From Pseudovibrio zosterae (GTDB lineage Bacteria; Pseudomonadota; Alphaproteobacteria; Rhizobiales; Stappiaceae), in assembly GCF_033843645.1 (NCBI RefSeq), contig NZ_JAWXVZ010000004.1, positions 62,001 through 126,000 of the forward strand: a stretch of 64,000 nt of DNA. The letters are read 5' to 3'. The notes beneath the pieces are model-generated. The model saw only the letters and a list, made by a program, of their open reading frames with translations, did not search any database and was not told where the DNA came from. Below are positions 35,785 through 43,400 of this stretch, piece after piece (position 1 is the first letter of the stretch; each line of letters starts with the position of its first letter). The position numbers and the translations under genes were made by a program.

Positions 35785-36461
35785 GAACGCGCTCCTTGCC
35801 GGTCTGTCAAAAGCTCGGTGAGCAGCAGAAAAACGGTCATCAGGTGAAAACCGGCCCAGCACACGATGCCGAAGAACTTGGCACTGTCTTCCAGATAGAC
35901 CAGAACCGGCGACAGACTGTGAAACACCTGATCCACCGCAACGGACATGGCAAGGCCGCCCACCCCGAGGGCGAGCACCCACCACTCCTGACAGAGGATC
36001 AAACGCCAGTTCAAGGCCACATAAAGCAGCGCCAACCCGGCAGTAACGCCAAGCACTAGCGCTTGCGGCAGGCCAAGGGAGGGCAGCACCAGTTCATGCA
36101 GAAGAAATGCATCATCAAGCGCGAGCCATCCGGTGAAAACACTGGCACACACGGCAAAGCGCAGCGCCGGGGCCGAGGCCTTGGCAGCATAAAGACAACA
36201 AGCCGCGATCAGGCATGCTGCCGCCGTACCGGACCACAACATGATGCCAAGATTGGAGATAGAGCCGTAGTAAACGTGGCAGCAATCGCCTGAAAGCTCC
36301 GCCGCTGTCAGCGCATCCAGAAACATCCACTTGGGCTCGGCCCATGGCTGAATGAACACCGCGCCAAGAAGCAGGCCAGTAAACCCGACAAGAACCCCTG
36401 CCAGCGCTGCCTTGGCCTTGCCGGTCAACGGGCCAAACAAGAAGGGGGCACGTGTTCTCAT
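35781..36461 (-). CDS. Multipass membrane protein of unknown function
   Basis: A 226-residue protein with about six hydrophobic segments. Charged motifs lie inside or beside membrane segments: LALDDAFLLHE (about 122-132) and LEDSAKFFGI (about 190-199). Buried acidic and histidine residues of this kind suggest metal-dependent chemistry in the membrane, but I do not recognise the family. It overlaps both neighbours by ATGA, so it belongs to the same five-gene operon. Confidence 0.78.
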   Translation of the reverse strand: MRTRAPFLFGPLTGKAKAALAGVLVGFTGLLLGAVFIQPWAEPKWMFLDALTAAELSGDCCHVYYGSISNLGIMLWSGTAAACLIAACCLYAAKASAPALRFAVCASVFTGWLALDDAFLLHELVLPSLGLPQALVLGVTAGLALLYVALNWRLILCQEWWVLALGVGGLAMSVAVDQVFHSLSPVLVYLEDSAKFFGIVCWAGFHLMTVFLLLTELLTDRQGARS

Positions 36462-37696
36462 GCTTCTTTTTCCCGGCCCAGCAGCGCCCGTTGCATATGG
36501 CGGCTGGCTCTGTTTGCTGCATACAGAAAAGCCATGACACGGGGGCGTTTCAGCGCCGCGCGCTTGGCGCGTTGTGTCACCTTGTGCAGCAGCGCAAGCC
36601 CTTGACCGCGCAAGGTTATCGGCAGCATGCTGTCAATCAGGATGGTATGATCTCTTGCCCATTCGCGCTTGTAGGCCTCATCGCCGCGCATCAGGTCATA
36701 GTGTGTCATGCCCGCGCGCGCTGCCAGCTCCATGGTCTGGATCAGGAGCAGTTGTCCCGGTGAGTGCTCGGGATAGGCGTCCTTGTTGAACGCGTTGATG
36801 AGCACGGAAAGGCGTTTGTTCTCGGCAAAGCACAGAAAGCCTGCAATCATCTGCTCTCCCACAAACAAACCATAGACCCGCATGGTGCCAAGGGCTTCCG
36901 GCTGGTTCACTGCGGCTTGCAGGTGCTCGGTCAGCTTGGTTGGCGCGCCGCACGCGGTGCGAAACGGGTTCCGGCTCCCGCGCTCGTCCAGTTGGTCGGC
37001 TTTCCAACGCAGCATCAGGGCCAGGGCAGCTGCCCGGTCACACGCCCGGCGTAAACCCCGAAGATGAACTGGCCCGTTGGTCTTCAGTTTGCGGTGTTTC
37101 TGCGAAAGCCGTCGGCGCGTGTTCTTGCCCCGCAGTCCGGCGTAGCACCGGGGCCACGGCCGCTCAACGGCCAGATGGTGGGCAATGCCCGTCTGTTGAT
37201 GGCTGCCAAGCTGGGCAAAAGGGTTGGTCCGCCCGCTCAAAACGGCAGGCTGGCTTCGCAGCAACACCCCGTGAACGCCGCCCACATGGCTGGCAACCCG
37301 TTGCAGCACCTGTTCCCAGTCCTGCGCGGTCATGGCCTCAAACAAGCGCGGCGCGACAAGGGGCGTGCAGTAATCATTGACATCATCGCCCTGCCAAGCC
37401 AGCACCTTGTGGCCCGCAAACCGGCGTTCATGAAGCGGCACCATGCCCAAAAGCTCTGGCCCGTCGTGAACCATCACGAACAGGAGCGGGGCGTGGTGAT
37501 GGGAGGCAGTCAGCTCGCACCAAGCCGCCATCCAACCGCTTTCTTGAAACGGACAGGTTTGCGCCACCGCCAGCAGGGCCTGCCAGTCCGCGCGCACCTC
37601 TTGCCAGTGCTTCCGAATGGACACGCGAAAACCCTTCACGGTTCCCAGCGAAACCGCGCTGCCCTGCACCAAGTCAGGCTGTTTTTGGGCACTCAT
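36458..37696 (-). CDS. CelD/BcsL-like GNAT acetyltransferase
   Basis: A 412-residue soluble protein. The N-terminal half (about 30-170) and the C-terminal GNAT half (about 200-370; RVYGLFVGEQMIAGFLCFAE, HYDLMRGDEAYKREWA) match the CelD-type acyltransferase family often found with exopolysaccharide genes. The start at 37696 has GGAG six bases upstream; the longer frame starts with TTG. It is first in the operon, preceded by an AT-rich promoter region at 37735-37800. Confidence 0.82.
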   Translation of the reverse strand: MSAQKQPDLVQGSAVSLGTVKGFRVSIRKHWQEVRADWQALLAVAQTCPFQESGWMAAWCELTASHHHAPLLFVMVHDGPELLGMVPLHERRFAGHKVLAWQGDDVNDYCTPLVAPRLFEAMTAQDWEQVLQRVASHVGGVHGVLLRSQPAVLSGRTNPFAQLGSHQQTGIAHHLAVERPWPRCYAGLRGKNTRRRLSQKHRKLKTNGPVHLRGLRRACDRAAALALMLRWKADQLDERGSRNPFRTACGAPTKLTEHLQAAVNQPEALGTMRVYGLFVGEQMIAGFLCFAENKRLSVLINAFNKDAYPEHSPGQLLLIQTMELAARAGMTHYDLMRGDEAYKREWARDHTILIDSMLPITLRGQGLALLHKVTQRAKRAALKRPRVMAFLYAANRASRHMQRALLGREKEA

Positions 37697-37869
37697 GCCC
37701 GTCTCCAGCGCCAACACACTCAATGATTGCCCCGAGTCGATAGAAGTCGTTGTTTTAACCTAATAATTATTTCAGTGATGAAATTACTAAGAAGTTGTCA
37801 GGGCTCCTGTTTCAAAGGGTTATCAGCTGAAGTTGGCGGGCATGGTTAAGGAAGCCTTTCGGTGTGCAA

Positions 37870-37885
37870 CTCGCACGCGTGCGAG
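37870..37885. promoter_or_regulatory. 16-bp perfect palindrome
   Basis: CTCGCACGCGTGCGAG is perfectly self-complementary. It is flanked by AGCCTT (37853-37858) and AAGGCT (37886-37891), which can extend pairing asymmetrically. It sits between the end of the orphan operon (38001) and the start of the surface operon (37696), so it may be a terminator element or operator. Confidence 0.5.
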
Positions 37886-38000
37886 AAGGCTAACAGGTTC
37901 ACAACCAACGGCTTTTGTCAGGTGGCGGAAAGACACCGCCCACCGCACACCCGGCAACCGCGCACCCAGCGGCTGCGATGAGGCCGGGTGCGGGCCAAGG

Positions 38001-38612
38001 TCACGCTGCCTTGTGCTGGGTGCCGCCACCAAGGAAGCTTTCAATCTCGCCAAGCACGGGCAAGTTGCTCAGGTCCTTCTGCAAGGCGGGCTCTTGCAAG
38101 AGCTGAGCAACCCCTTCCAAGACGCCAACCAGCACCGCCTGCAGGTAGGGTGAGACATTCATCTTGCCAATCAACAGCCCCGCCAGCTTGCCCAGAAGCG
38201 GAAGAGCAAAGTTCAGGATCATATTGCTGGATTTCACGTTGGCGAGGGCCCCGGAGATGAGGGTGTCGATATCGTCGCTCTGCTTTGTCCGGCCCATGAG
38301 CGTTTTTGCAAGCTCCTGATCCACGCTGGTGCAAATGTCGCGCAGCGCAAACAACACCGCCATGGTAATCTCACGGGCTTCACCAGCGGGCACCAGATTG
38401 GGCACAACGGTCGCGGCCTCATCCAGAATGCCTTTGGCCAGATCGAGATCGTTCTTGATGGACCGCCATTCGGTCGCATCTGGCGCAGCAGGCCCTGCGG
38501 CTTTCGGCGGTTGCGGCGGTTGCGGCGGTTGTGGCTTCGGCATGGGGTGCGCCGCGGCGGGGGTGTGGTTCTGGCTGTGCGGAGCCGTGTGGTTCTGGGG
38601 TTGTGCGTGCAT
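38001..38612 (-). CDS. Orphan helical protein C with proline-rich N-terminus
   Basis: A 203-residue protein I do not recognise. The start at 38612 lies one base after the stop of the previous gene (TGACATG). Residues 1-45 are rich in His, Gln and Pro (PKPQPPQPPQPP), a flexible linker. The rest is helical, with a hydrophobic stretch ILNFALPLLGKLAGLLIGKM that could enter a membrane, and ends in a Gly-rich tail. No signal peptide is seen. It is the third of three coupled genes behind an XRE regulator. Confidence 0.72.
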   Translation of the reverse strand: MHAQPQNHTAPHSQNHTPAAAHPMPKPQPPQPPQPPKAAGPAAPDATEWRSIKNDLDLAKGILDEAATVVPNLVPAGEAREITMAVLFALRDICTSVDQELAKTLMGRTKQSDDIDTLISGALANVKSSNMILNFALPLLGKLAGLLIGKMNVSPYLQAVLVGVLEGVAQLLQEPALQKDLSNLPVLGEIESFLGGGTQHKAA

Positions 38613-38613
38613 G

Positions 38614-39102
38614 TCAGACCTCTGGTTTTGTTGGTTTGCTTTGAGGTTGTGAAAAGCCACCCCTGACAGGTGGCAGGAGGCCGCGCGCAAGTGTGCGGGC
38701 AGCAAAAAGGGGTGTGATCTGACGCTCAAGCCCCTGCATCAAGGCCTCCTGCGTCACGGGCACCGCAGCTTCAAACGGCGTTCTTACCAACAGGCTCAGG
38801 CCAAGGTGGCCAGCTGCCTTGGGGCCCAGCCCCCGCGCCATTGCGTGGGCCAGCCCATGGGCCCTTTGGCCGTGGGCCTGCAGAGTTTCAAGGATCGGGG
38901 TACAGCCATTGGCGCCCTTCAGCGCGGGGTGGGCCAAAAGCACGTCGCGCTCCGTCCGTAGCTCCAACACGGTCAACGGCGCAGAAATGTGATAGGCGCC
39001 AGACAGAAACGCCAAGCGGATCAACCCATTGTAATAACTGCGAAGAACCAAGGACGCTGTGCGGGCCTCACATTGGCGGAGGGCAGCTCGAGGCGCGCTC
39101 AT
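38614..39102 (-). CDS. Orphan protein B of the helical operon
   Basis: A 162-residue protein with no domain I can name. It is Ala/Leu-rich and predicted helical, with LELRTERDVLLAHPALKGA as its most polar central part and no signal peptide. Its ATG overlaps the stop of the upstream 414-residue gene by ATGA, and the next gene starts one base after its stop, so the three are made together. Confidence 0.72.
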   Translation of the reverse strand: MSAPRAALRQCEARTASLVLRSYYNGLIRLAFLSGAYHISAPLTVLELRTERDVLLAHPALKGANGCTPILETLQAHGQRAHGLAHAMARGLGPKAAGHLGLSLLVRTPFEAAVPVTQEALMQGLERQITPLFAARTLARGLLPPVRGGFSQPQSKPTKPEV

Positions 39103-40343
39103 GAGGCGGCCCCTTCCTGGTGCCGCTGTTGCGGCCCAGCCGGCACAGGGCCGGAGATCACCGACTTCAGCAGGCCTGCCGCCACCTGTTCGATTGATTG
39201 CGTGGCAGGGTTGAGGTTCGCCTGATGAAACGCCCCTTCAATACCTTGCCATTGAGATTTGGCCTGGTTTGCCTGATCGGGGGTAACGTCCTTCTGGCGC
39301 GCTTGAAGGTCAGATACACCAATGGCGGTCAGCGCGTCTTCCAGCGGCTTCAGGTTCAGCCAGTTCAGAACATCGTTCTCAATGGGCCCAAACACCTCTT
39401 TCTTCAGCGAGGAAGGGATCAACGCACCAATCTTGTCGGTCAACCAGCTGATGCCGTCGCCAATCCAGTTCGTCAGCGCCGACCCGCCGGGAATGGCGTT
39501 TTCCAAGGTGCGCAGCGGCGAGGTCACGTCCTCCAGCTTGCTCAGCACGCTGTCCAGATCCCCCTTGACGCTGTCGAGGGCAGGCTGAACGCTGTTCAGA
39601 TCAGCGCTCAGGCTTTTGTTCAACGGTTTCAAGGCCTGGGAGAAGCGGCCAAGGGCCAGTGCCAGTGGCACCAAATCCGTGTTGGTCACCTTTAGGGCCG
39701 TGCCAAGGGCGCTTTCCAGGTCACGCGCGGGGGCGGGCAACGCATCTGGCCCCACCACAGAGGCAATGTCGTGCAGCACCGTCTCCGCAAGCCCCACCAA
39801 GCCATAGACCTTGGCGAAATCACCGGAAAAGTCAGCGGCATCACCCACGAACTCTTTCAGGATGTCGAGTGCCACGGACAGCTCACTGAGCACCGCACCA
39901 AGCGTTGTCACGATTGGTTCAATGGTTTCGTTCATCGTGCCAGTAAGGCCGTCGAGGGCCTCGGTAATCTCCGGCATCACCGTCTGAAGCGCCGCAGTGG
40001 CTTCGCCCACAATGGGCACCTCATCCACGGCAGTCAGCAGCCCTTCGATGGTGGTGACTTCAGCCGCAATCTGTTGAAGCTGTGTGGTTATGCCCTTGGT
40101 GTCAGAAAGGATGCCGCTGAAGCTCGCCACGGTCTTGGAGAGCGGCTCCAGAAGGTCGAGCAGGGGCTGCAAATCTTCAGGCAGGCTCTGAAACGCCTGA
40201 TAGACCTCGGTCTCGAAAAGGGCAGGAGGGGGTGATGGCAAGCCAGGTGTCCTTATCGTGGTTTTTTGCCATGACACCAGTTCAGGTGGTATTTTTGAAG
40301 CTGCAACCGGTTGCGTTTCATGCAAAAGCCTTGCGTGAAGCAC
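39099..40343 (-). CDS. Orphan long helical protein A
   Basis: A 414-residue acidic, almost wholly alpha-helical protein with long heptad-like stretches from about residue 45 to 300 (for example LEPLSKTVASFSGILSDTKG and LDSVKGDLDSVLSKLEDVTS), followed by NWIGDGISWLTDKIGALIP, which looks amphipathic. No cysteines and no signal peptide are seen. The start is a GTG at 40343 with only a weak ribosome site, so it is uncertain. The pattern resembles apolipoprotein- or phasin-like surface-binding proteins in general character, but no family is claimed. Confidence 0.72.
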   Translation of the reverse strand: MLHARLLHETQPVAASKIPPELVSWQKTTIRTPGLPSPPPALFETEVYQAFQSLPEDLQPLLDLLEPLSKTVASFSGILSDTKGITTQLQQIAAEVTTIEGLLTAVDEVPIVGEATAALQTVMPEITEALDGLTGTMNETIEPIVTTLGAVLSELSVALDILKEFVGDAADFSGDFAKVYGLVGLAETVLHDIASVVGPDALPAPARDLESALGTALKVTNTDLVPLALALGRFSQALKPLNKSLSADLNSVQPALDSVKGDLDSVLSKLEDVTSPLRTLENAIPGGSALTNWIGDGISWLTDKIGALIPSSLKKEVFGPIENDVLNWLNLKPLEDALTAIGVSDLQARQKDVTPDQANQAKSQWQGIEGAFHQANLNPATQSIEQVAAGLLKSVISGPVPAGPQQRHQEGAAS

Positions 40344-40444
40344 CCATCAAAATTTAGAGCCTTCGGGAACAGCTTGGTAACCGGATGCGGAACGCGAAGG
40401 GAGCCATGAGAGAAGCAGGCGTGCTTTCGTCTTGTGACATGCAG

Positions 40445-40813
40445 CTATTGCGGGTCATAGGGGGCTTGGTCAGTTCGGTCACCTGTTGGGGTGCCGCGCC
40501 CCAGAAGCAGCCAATCCAGCGAAACATTCAGGAGTTCAGAGAGGGCGATCAAGTGTTCAACAGAAACCTTGCCGCCCCGAAGCCAGCGCGACACCGTGCT
40601 CACATCCACATTCAGCGCACTGGCCAATGACAGTTGCTTGGTCCACCCCTGCGCATGGGAAATGGCCTGCAAGCGCTCGCCCCAATGAGCCGCTTCCCTT
40701 TTGTCAATCAGGTCCGCCATTTGGGGGCGTGCCTTGGGGCCAACCAGAGAAACGGGGCGTTCGCGGGCCTTTCGGGCTTGTGCATTCGCAGTGGGCGCTG
40801 GCAATGGTCTCAT
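40445..40813 (-). CDS. XRE-family helix-turn-helix regulator
   Basis: A 122-residue protein with a C-terminal Cro/CI-type helix-turn-helix (LSLASALNVDVSTVSRWLRGG, then VEHLIALSELLNVSLDWLLLG). The N-terminal 40 residues are basic and Pro-rich. The start at 40813 is preceded by GGAGAAAG. It lies 102 bp upstream of the orphan helical operon on the same strand and about 200 bp from the divergent ubiquitin-domain gene, so it could control either. Confidence 0.88.
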   Translation of the reverse strand: MRPLPAPTANAQARKARERPVSLVGPKARPQMADLIDKREAAHWGERLQAISHAQGWTKQLSLASALNVDVSTVSRWLRGGKVSVEHLIALSELLNVSLDWLLLGRGTPTGDRTDQAPYDPQ

Positions 40814-41009
40814 GCGTCTTTCTCCACCCGCATCCATCTAGAGCATGAAGGAAAGACGCAGAAACTGGCCTTTGGTGAAGGGCCCATACTGCGCTTTTTC
40901 AATCAAACACTGGACCGGTCCGGCAAATATTGGTGAATTTTACTAATCTTTTCTAAGGGAATTGCAGGTAGTGCTCGAACCATAACCTTGACCAAATCAT
41001 GGCAGAGCA

Positions 41010-42329
41010 ATGCGTTATCCTGTTAGTATCCTGCGCCTGAGTGTGTTCATGTTCTTCATCTTCGGTGGCATCGCGTCAGCCCATGCCATGCAGATATTCG
41101 CAAGTCTTCCCGGCGGCAAGATCATCACGCTTGATGTGGAATCCTCAGATTCCATCGAAGACGTGAAAACGAAAATCAGCGACATGGAGGACATCGACCC
41201 CGAGGACCAAATCCTCAGCTTCGGCGGGACAGAACTAGAGGATGGCCGGACACTCTCCGACTATAACATCAAGAAAGAAGCCGTCCTCGTTCTGACCGTA
41301 AAAGCAACGCCTGGGGAAGAAGGGAGCCTGGACAGCGAAAGCAAATCCGCTGTCACTCTCATCGAGAACGAGCTTGGGGCCGACCTGCGCTACCAGATGG
41401 GCGAAAGCAAGACCATGCTTCAAGGGGCGTCAACACGGCTATTGTCCGGGGCCTTGCAGCCAAACAAGGGCCTTTACCTGACAAACTTCTTTGCCAGTAA
41501 CAATGGCAGTGCAGCCCACGCGTTCGCCAACTTCTTTGCCGCAGACGCGGGCGACCTCTACCACACGATTGTCAGCGGAGACTTCGAAATCGAGGGCAAC
41601 TCGGAAGGCACGTTTACCGGGCGTTTCGACATGCGCGCCGCAATAGAACGGCATTTTTCCGAGCGCTCCGCCCTGGCGCTTTATATGAGCGTGGATGGCA
41701 GCCAGTCGCACATCGACGGCACCTATAAAGGCCACGCAACGCGGGTTGGCGGCGGCCTCGGCATTTATGGCGTGTCACGGCTGACGCAGAAAATCACCAT
41801 CGGGGCCTTTGGTTCCGTAGGGCTGGATTACAACCGCTTCGATTTGAAAGCCGACAGCATTGCCATTGAAACGGAGGAAGTCAGCGCTCGTTATCTGGCT
41901 GGTGCCACGCTCTCTGGTCGGGGCAATTGGGATGGCTTCAGCATCATTCCGCAGCTTTCTGTGGTGAGTGGCACCTCGGATCTGGACAAAGTTCCTTTTG
42001 ATACGCTTGATGGCAGCACAACAGGCAAGATAGACGTCAGCGGCGTAACACTGACACGGATTGCTCTGGAGCCGGAGATGCGTTTTGCCATGCCATGGGG
42101 AGAGCGGGATGAAACGCTCAATGCCAAATACGGCTTTGTCGGCGCGCGGGCAATCTGCGAGATGACCCATGAAGGCTCGGGCAGCTCAGATTGCGGTGCA
42201 GGCGCAAATGTAGGCATCAAGTACAATTTCGCCAATGGTGCGGGCCTTGTTGCGGCAAAAGTGGCCTACGAGTTCGTCGGCGATCTTGAACGCACCTCCG
42301 CGACCTTGTCTCTGGCCCGGCGGTTCTAA
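41010..42329 (+). CDS. Secreted ubiquitin-domain outer-membrane beta-barrel protein
   Basis: A 439-residue protein in three parts. Residues 1-26 form a signal peptide ending SAHA. Residues 27-102 are a ubiquitin domain that starts at Met27, exactly where the signal should be cut: MQIF, LEDGRTLSDYNI and the rest align without gaps to eukaryotic ubiquitin at about 44 of 76 positions. Lys11, 27, 29 and 63 are kept; Lys6, 33 and 48 are lost. The Leu8-Ile44-Val70 patch is Pro, Ser and Thr, and Gly75 is Pro, so conjugation looks impossible. Residues 103-160 are a linker with helix. Residues 165-439 alternate like beta-strands and end in LSLARRF with terminal Phe, typical of outer-membrane barrels. 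The ribosome site is weak. Confidence 0.85.
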   Translation: MRYPVSILRLSVFMFFIFGGIASAHAMQIFASLPGGKIITLDVESSDSIEDVKTKISDMEDIDPEDQILSFGGTELEDGRTLSDYNIKKEAVLVLTVKATPGEEGSLDSESKSAVTLIENELGADLRYQMGESKTMLQGASTRLLSGALQPNKGLYLTNFFASNNGSAAHAFANFFAADAGDLYHTIVSGDFEIEGNSEGTFTGRFDMRAAIERHFSERSALALYMSVDGSQSHIDGTYKGHATRVGGGLGIYGVSRLTQKITIGAFGSVGLDYNRFDLKADSIAIETEEVSARYLAGATLSGRGNWDGFSIIPQLSVVSGTSDLDKVPFDTLDGSTTGKIDVSGVTLTRIALEPEMRFAMPWGERDETLNAKYGFVGARAICEMTHEGSGSSDCGAGANVGIKYNFANGAGLVAAKVAYEFVGDLERTSATLSLARRF

Positions 42330-42596
42330 GGCACCTAGCCGGCCAAAGCTCCCTAACAGAGCGCCGCGCCCATCCCTTCCCGTGATGTATTGGCATGAAT
42401 TGGCTCACCATTACGGAATGATCAAATGATGCGTTTTAATACTTTTGTTCATGATATCTTAACGAACGACCAGAGTTTCAACTGAAAATTACCAAACTCG
42501 GATGAATTAGGGCTTTGGTGGTAAAACAACGTGTGTTAGCAGCACGTGTCCCGGCGCTCACTGGGACCAACACTAGTACGAATAAGGGGCTCCCTC

Positions 42597-42947
42597 ATGA
42601 CCACCGAAACTGAAGCGCTTGCTGCAGCACCAGCTGCTGGCGCGCATATGATCTATTGTAACACTTGCGGTCAGAGCATGGCTCAGACAGCACCGAACTG
42701 CCCAAAATGTGGTGCACCAAATGCCTTGGCTGGTCCAGAAACCTCCAACAAGTCATTTGTTGCAGCGCTGCTGCTCTGCCTGTTCTTTGGCATATTCGGC
42801 ATTCACCGCTTCTATGTTGGCAAAATCGGCACCGGCATTTTGCAGCTCATCACTTTGGGTGGGCTAGGCATCTGGTCTTTCATTGACCTGATCATGATCA
42901 TTGTTGGGTCCTTCAAGGACAAGCAGGGTCGGCCGCTCAAACGATGA
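42597..42947 (+). CDS. Zinc-ribbon TM2 domain protein
   Basis: A 116-residue protein with an N-terminal zinc ribbon (CNTCGQ and CPKCGAP) and a C-terminal TM2 domain: two membrane segments around FGIFGIHRFYVGKIGTG. The start at 42597 is supported by AAGGGGCTCCC. TM2 proteins are small, widespread membrane proteins of uncertain function. Its stop overlaps the next gene's start by ATGA, so the two similar proteins are co-translated and may form a hetero-oligomer. Confidence 0.9.
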   Translation: MTTETEALAAAPAAGAHMIYCNTCGQSMAQTAPNCPKCGAPNALAGPETSNKSFVAALLLCLFFGIFGIHRFYVGKIGTGILQLITLGGLGIWSFIDLIMIIVGSFKDKQGRPLKR

Positions 42948-43378
42948 GCAGTGTTCCTCAGGCTCCACTCCATAACGGGTGGAGCTTTTGCACCTATTGC
43001 GGGCAAAAAATCGCCTTTGCTGCCCCAACCTGCCCGAAATGTGGCGCCCCCCAGCCAAAACGCACCTTGGCGGGCAGTGCCGACATCAGCCCAAAGAGCT
43101 ACGGCGTGTCCGTTACCTTGTGCGGCGTGTTTGGCATGATTGGCATCCATCATTTCTACATGGGCAACATTGTTCATGGTCTCGTCGACCTTGGACTGTT
43201 TCTGGGCTGGCTCGTGCTGCTTTTCGTCAGCAGCAACCCGAGCGACGTAGAACTGCTGTTCGGATTTGCGTTTTTTATCGCAGATTTCATTCACACCTCC
43301 TGGGTGTTCATTTTGCTGATCTGCGGCAAAGCCAAGGATGGCAAGGGACGCCTCGTAGCCATTCCCAGTTCCCGCTAG
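42944..43378 (+). CDS. Second zinc-ribbon TM2-like protein
   Basis: A 144-residue paralogue of the preceding protein. The zinc ribbon CTYCGQ...CPKCGAP and the TM2 core GMIGIHHFYMGNIVHG are conserved, but an extra hydrophobic region (LVDLGLFLGWLVLLFV then FIADFIHTSWVFILLI) replaces the short loop, suggesting three membrane segments. It overlaps the upstream gene by 4 bp. Tandem duplication followed by divergence is likely. Confidence 0.87.
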   Translation: MSSVPQAPLHNGWSFCTYCGQKIAFAAPTCPKCGAPQPKRTLAGSADISPKSYGVSVTLCGVFGMIGIHHFYMGNIVHGLVDLGLFLGWLVLLFVSSNPSDVELLFGFAFFIADFIHTSWVFILLICGKAKDGKGRLVAIPSSR

Positions 43379-43395
43379 GAGTTCTCTCCTAGCGG
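43372..43395. terminator. Hairpin overlapping the end of the TM2-like gene
   Basis: CCGCTAGGAG pairs perfectly with CTCCTAGCGG around TTCT and contains the TAG stop. It lies between two convergent genes (stops at 43378 and 43401). A U-tract is lacking, but the fold is strong in both directions. Confidence 0.6.
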
Positions 43396-43400
43396 CATCC

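Noticed and set aside
41010..42329. Treating the ubiquitin match as eukaryotic contamination
   Set aside because: The domain is in frame with a bacterial signal peptide and a barrel-like domain, within a continuous bacterial gene neighbourhood and with intron-free, GC-rich codons like its neighbours.
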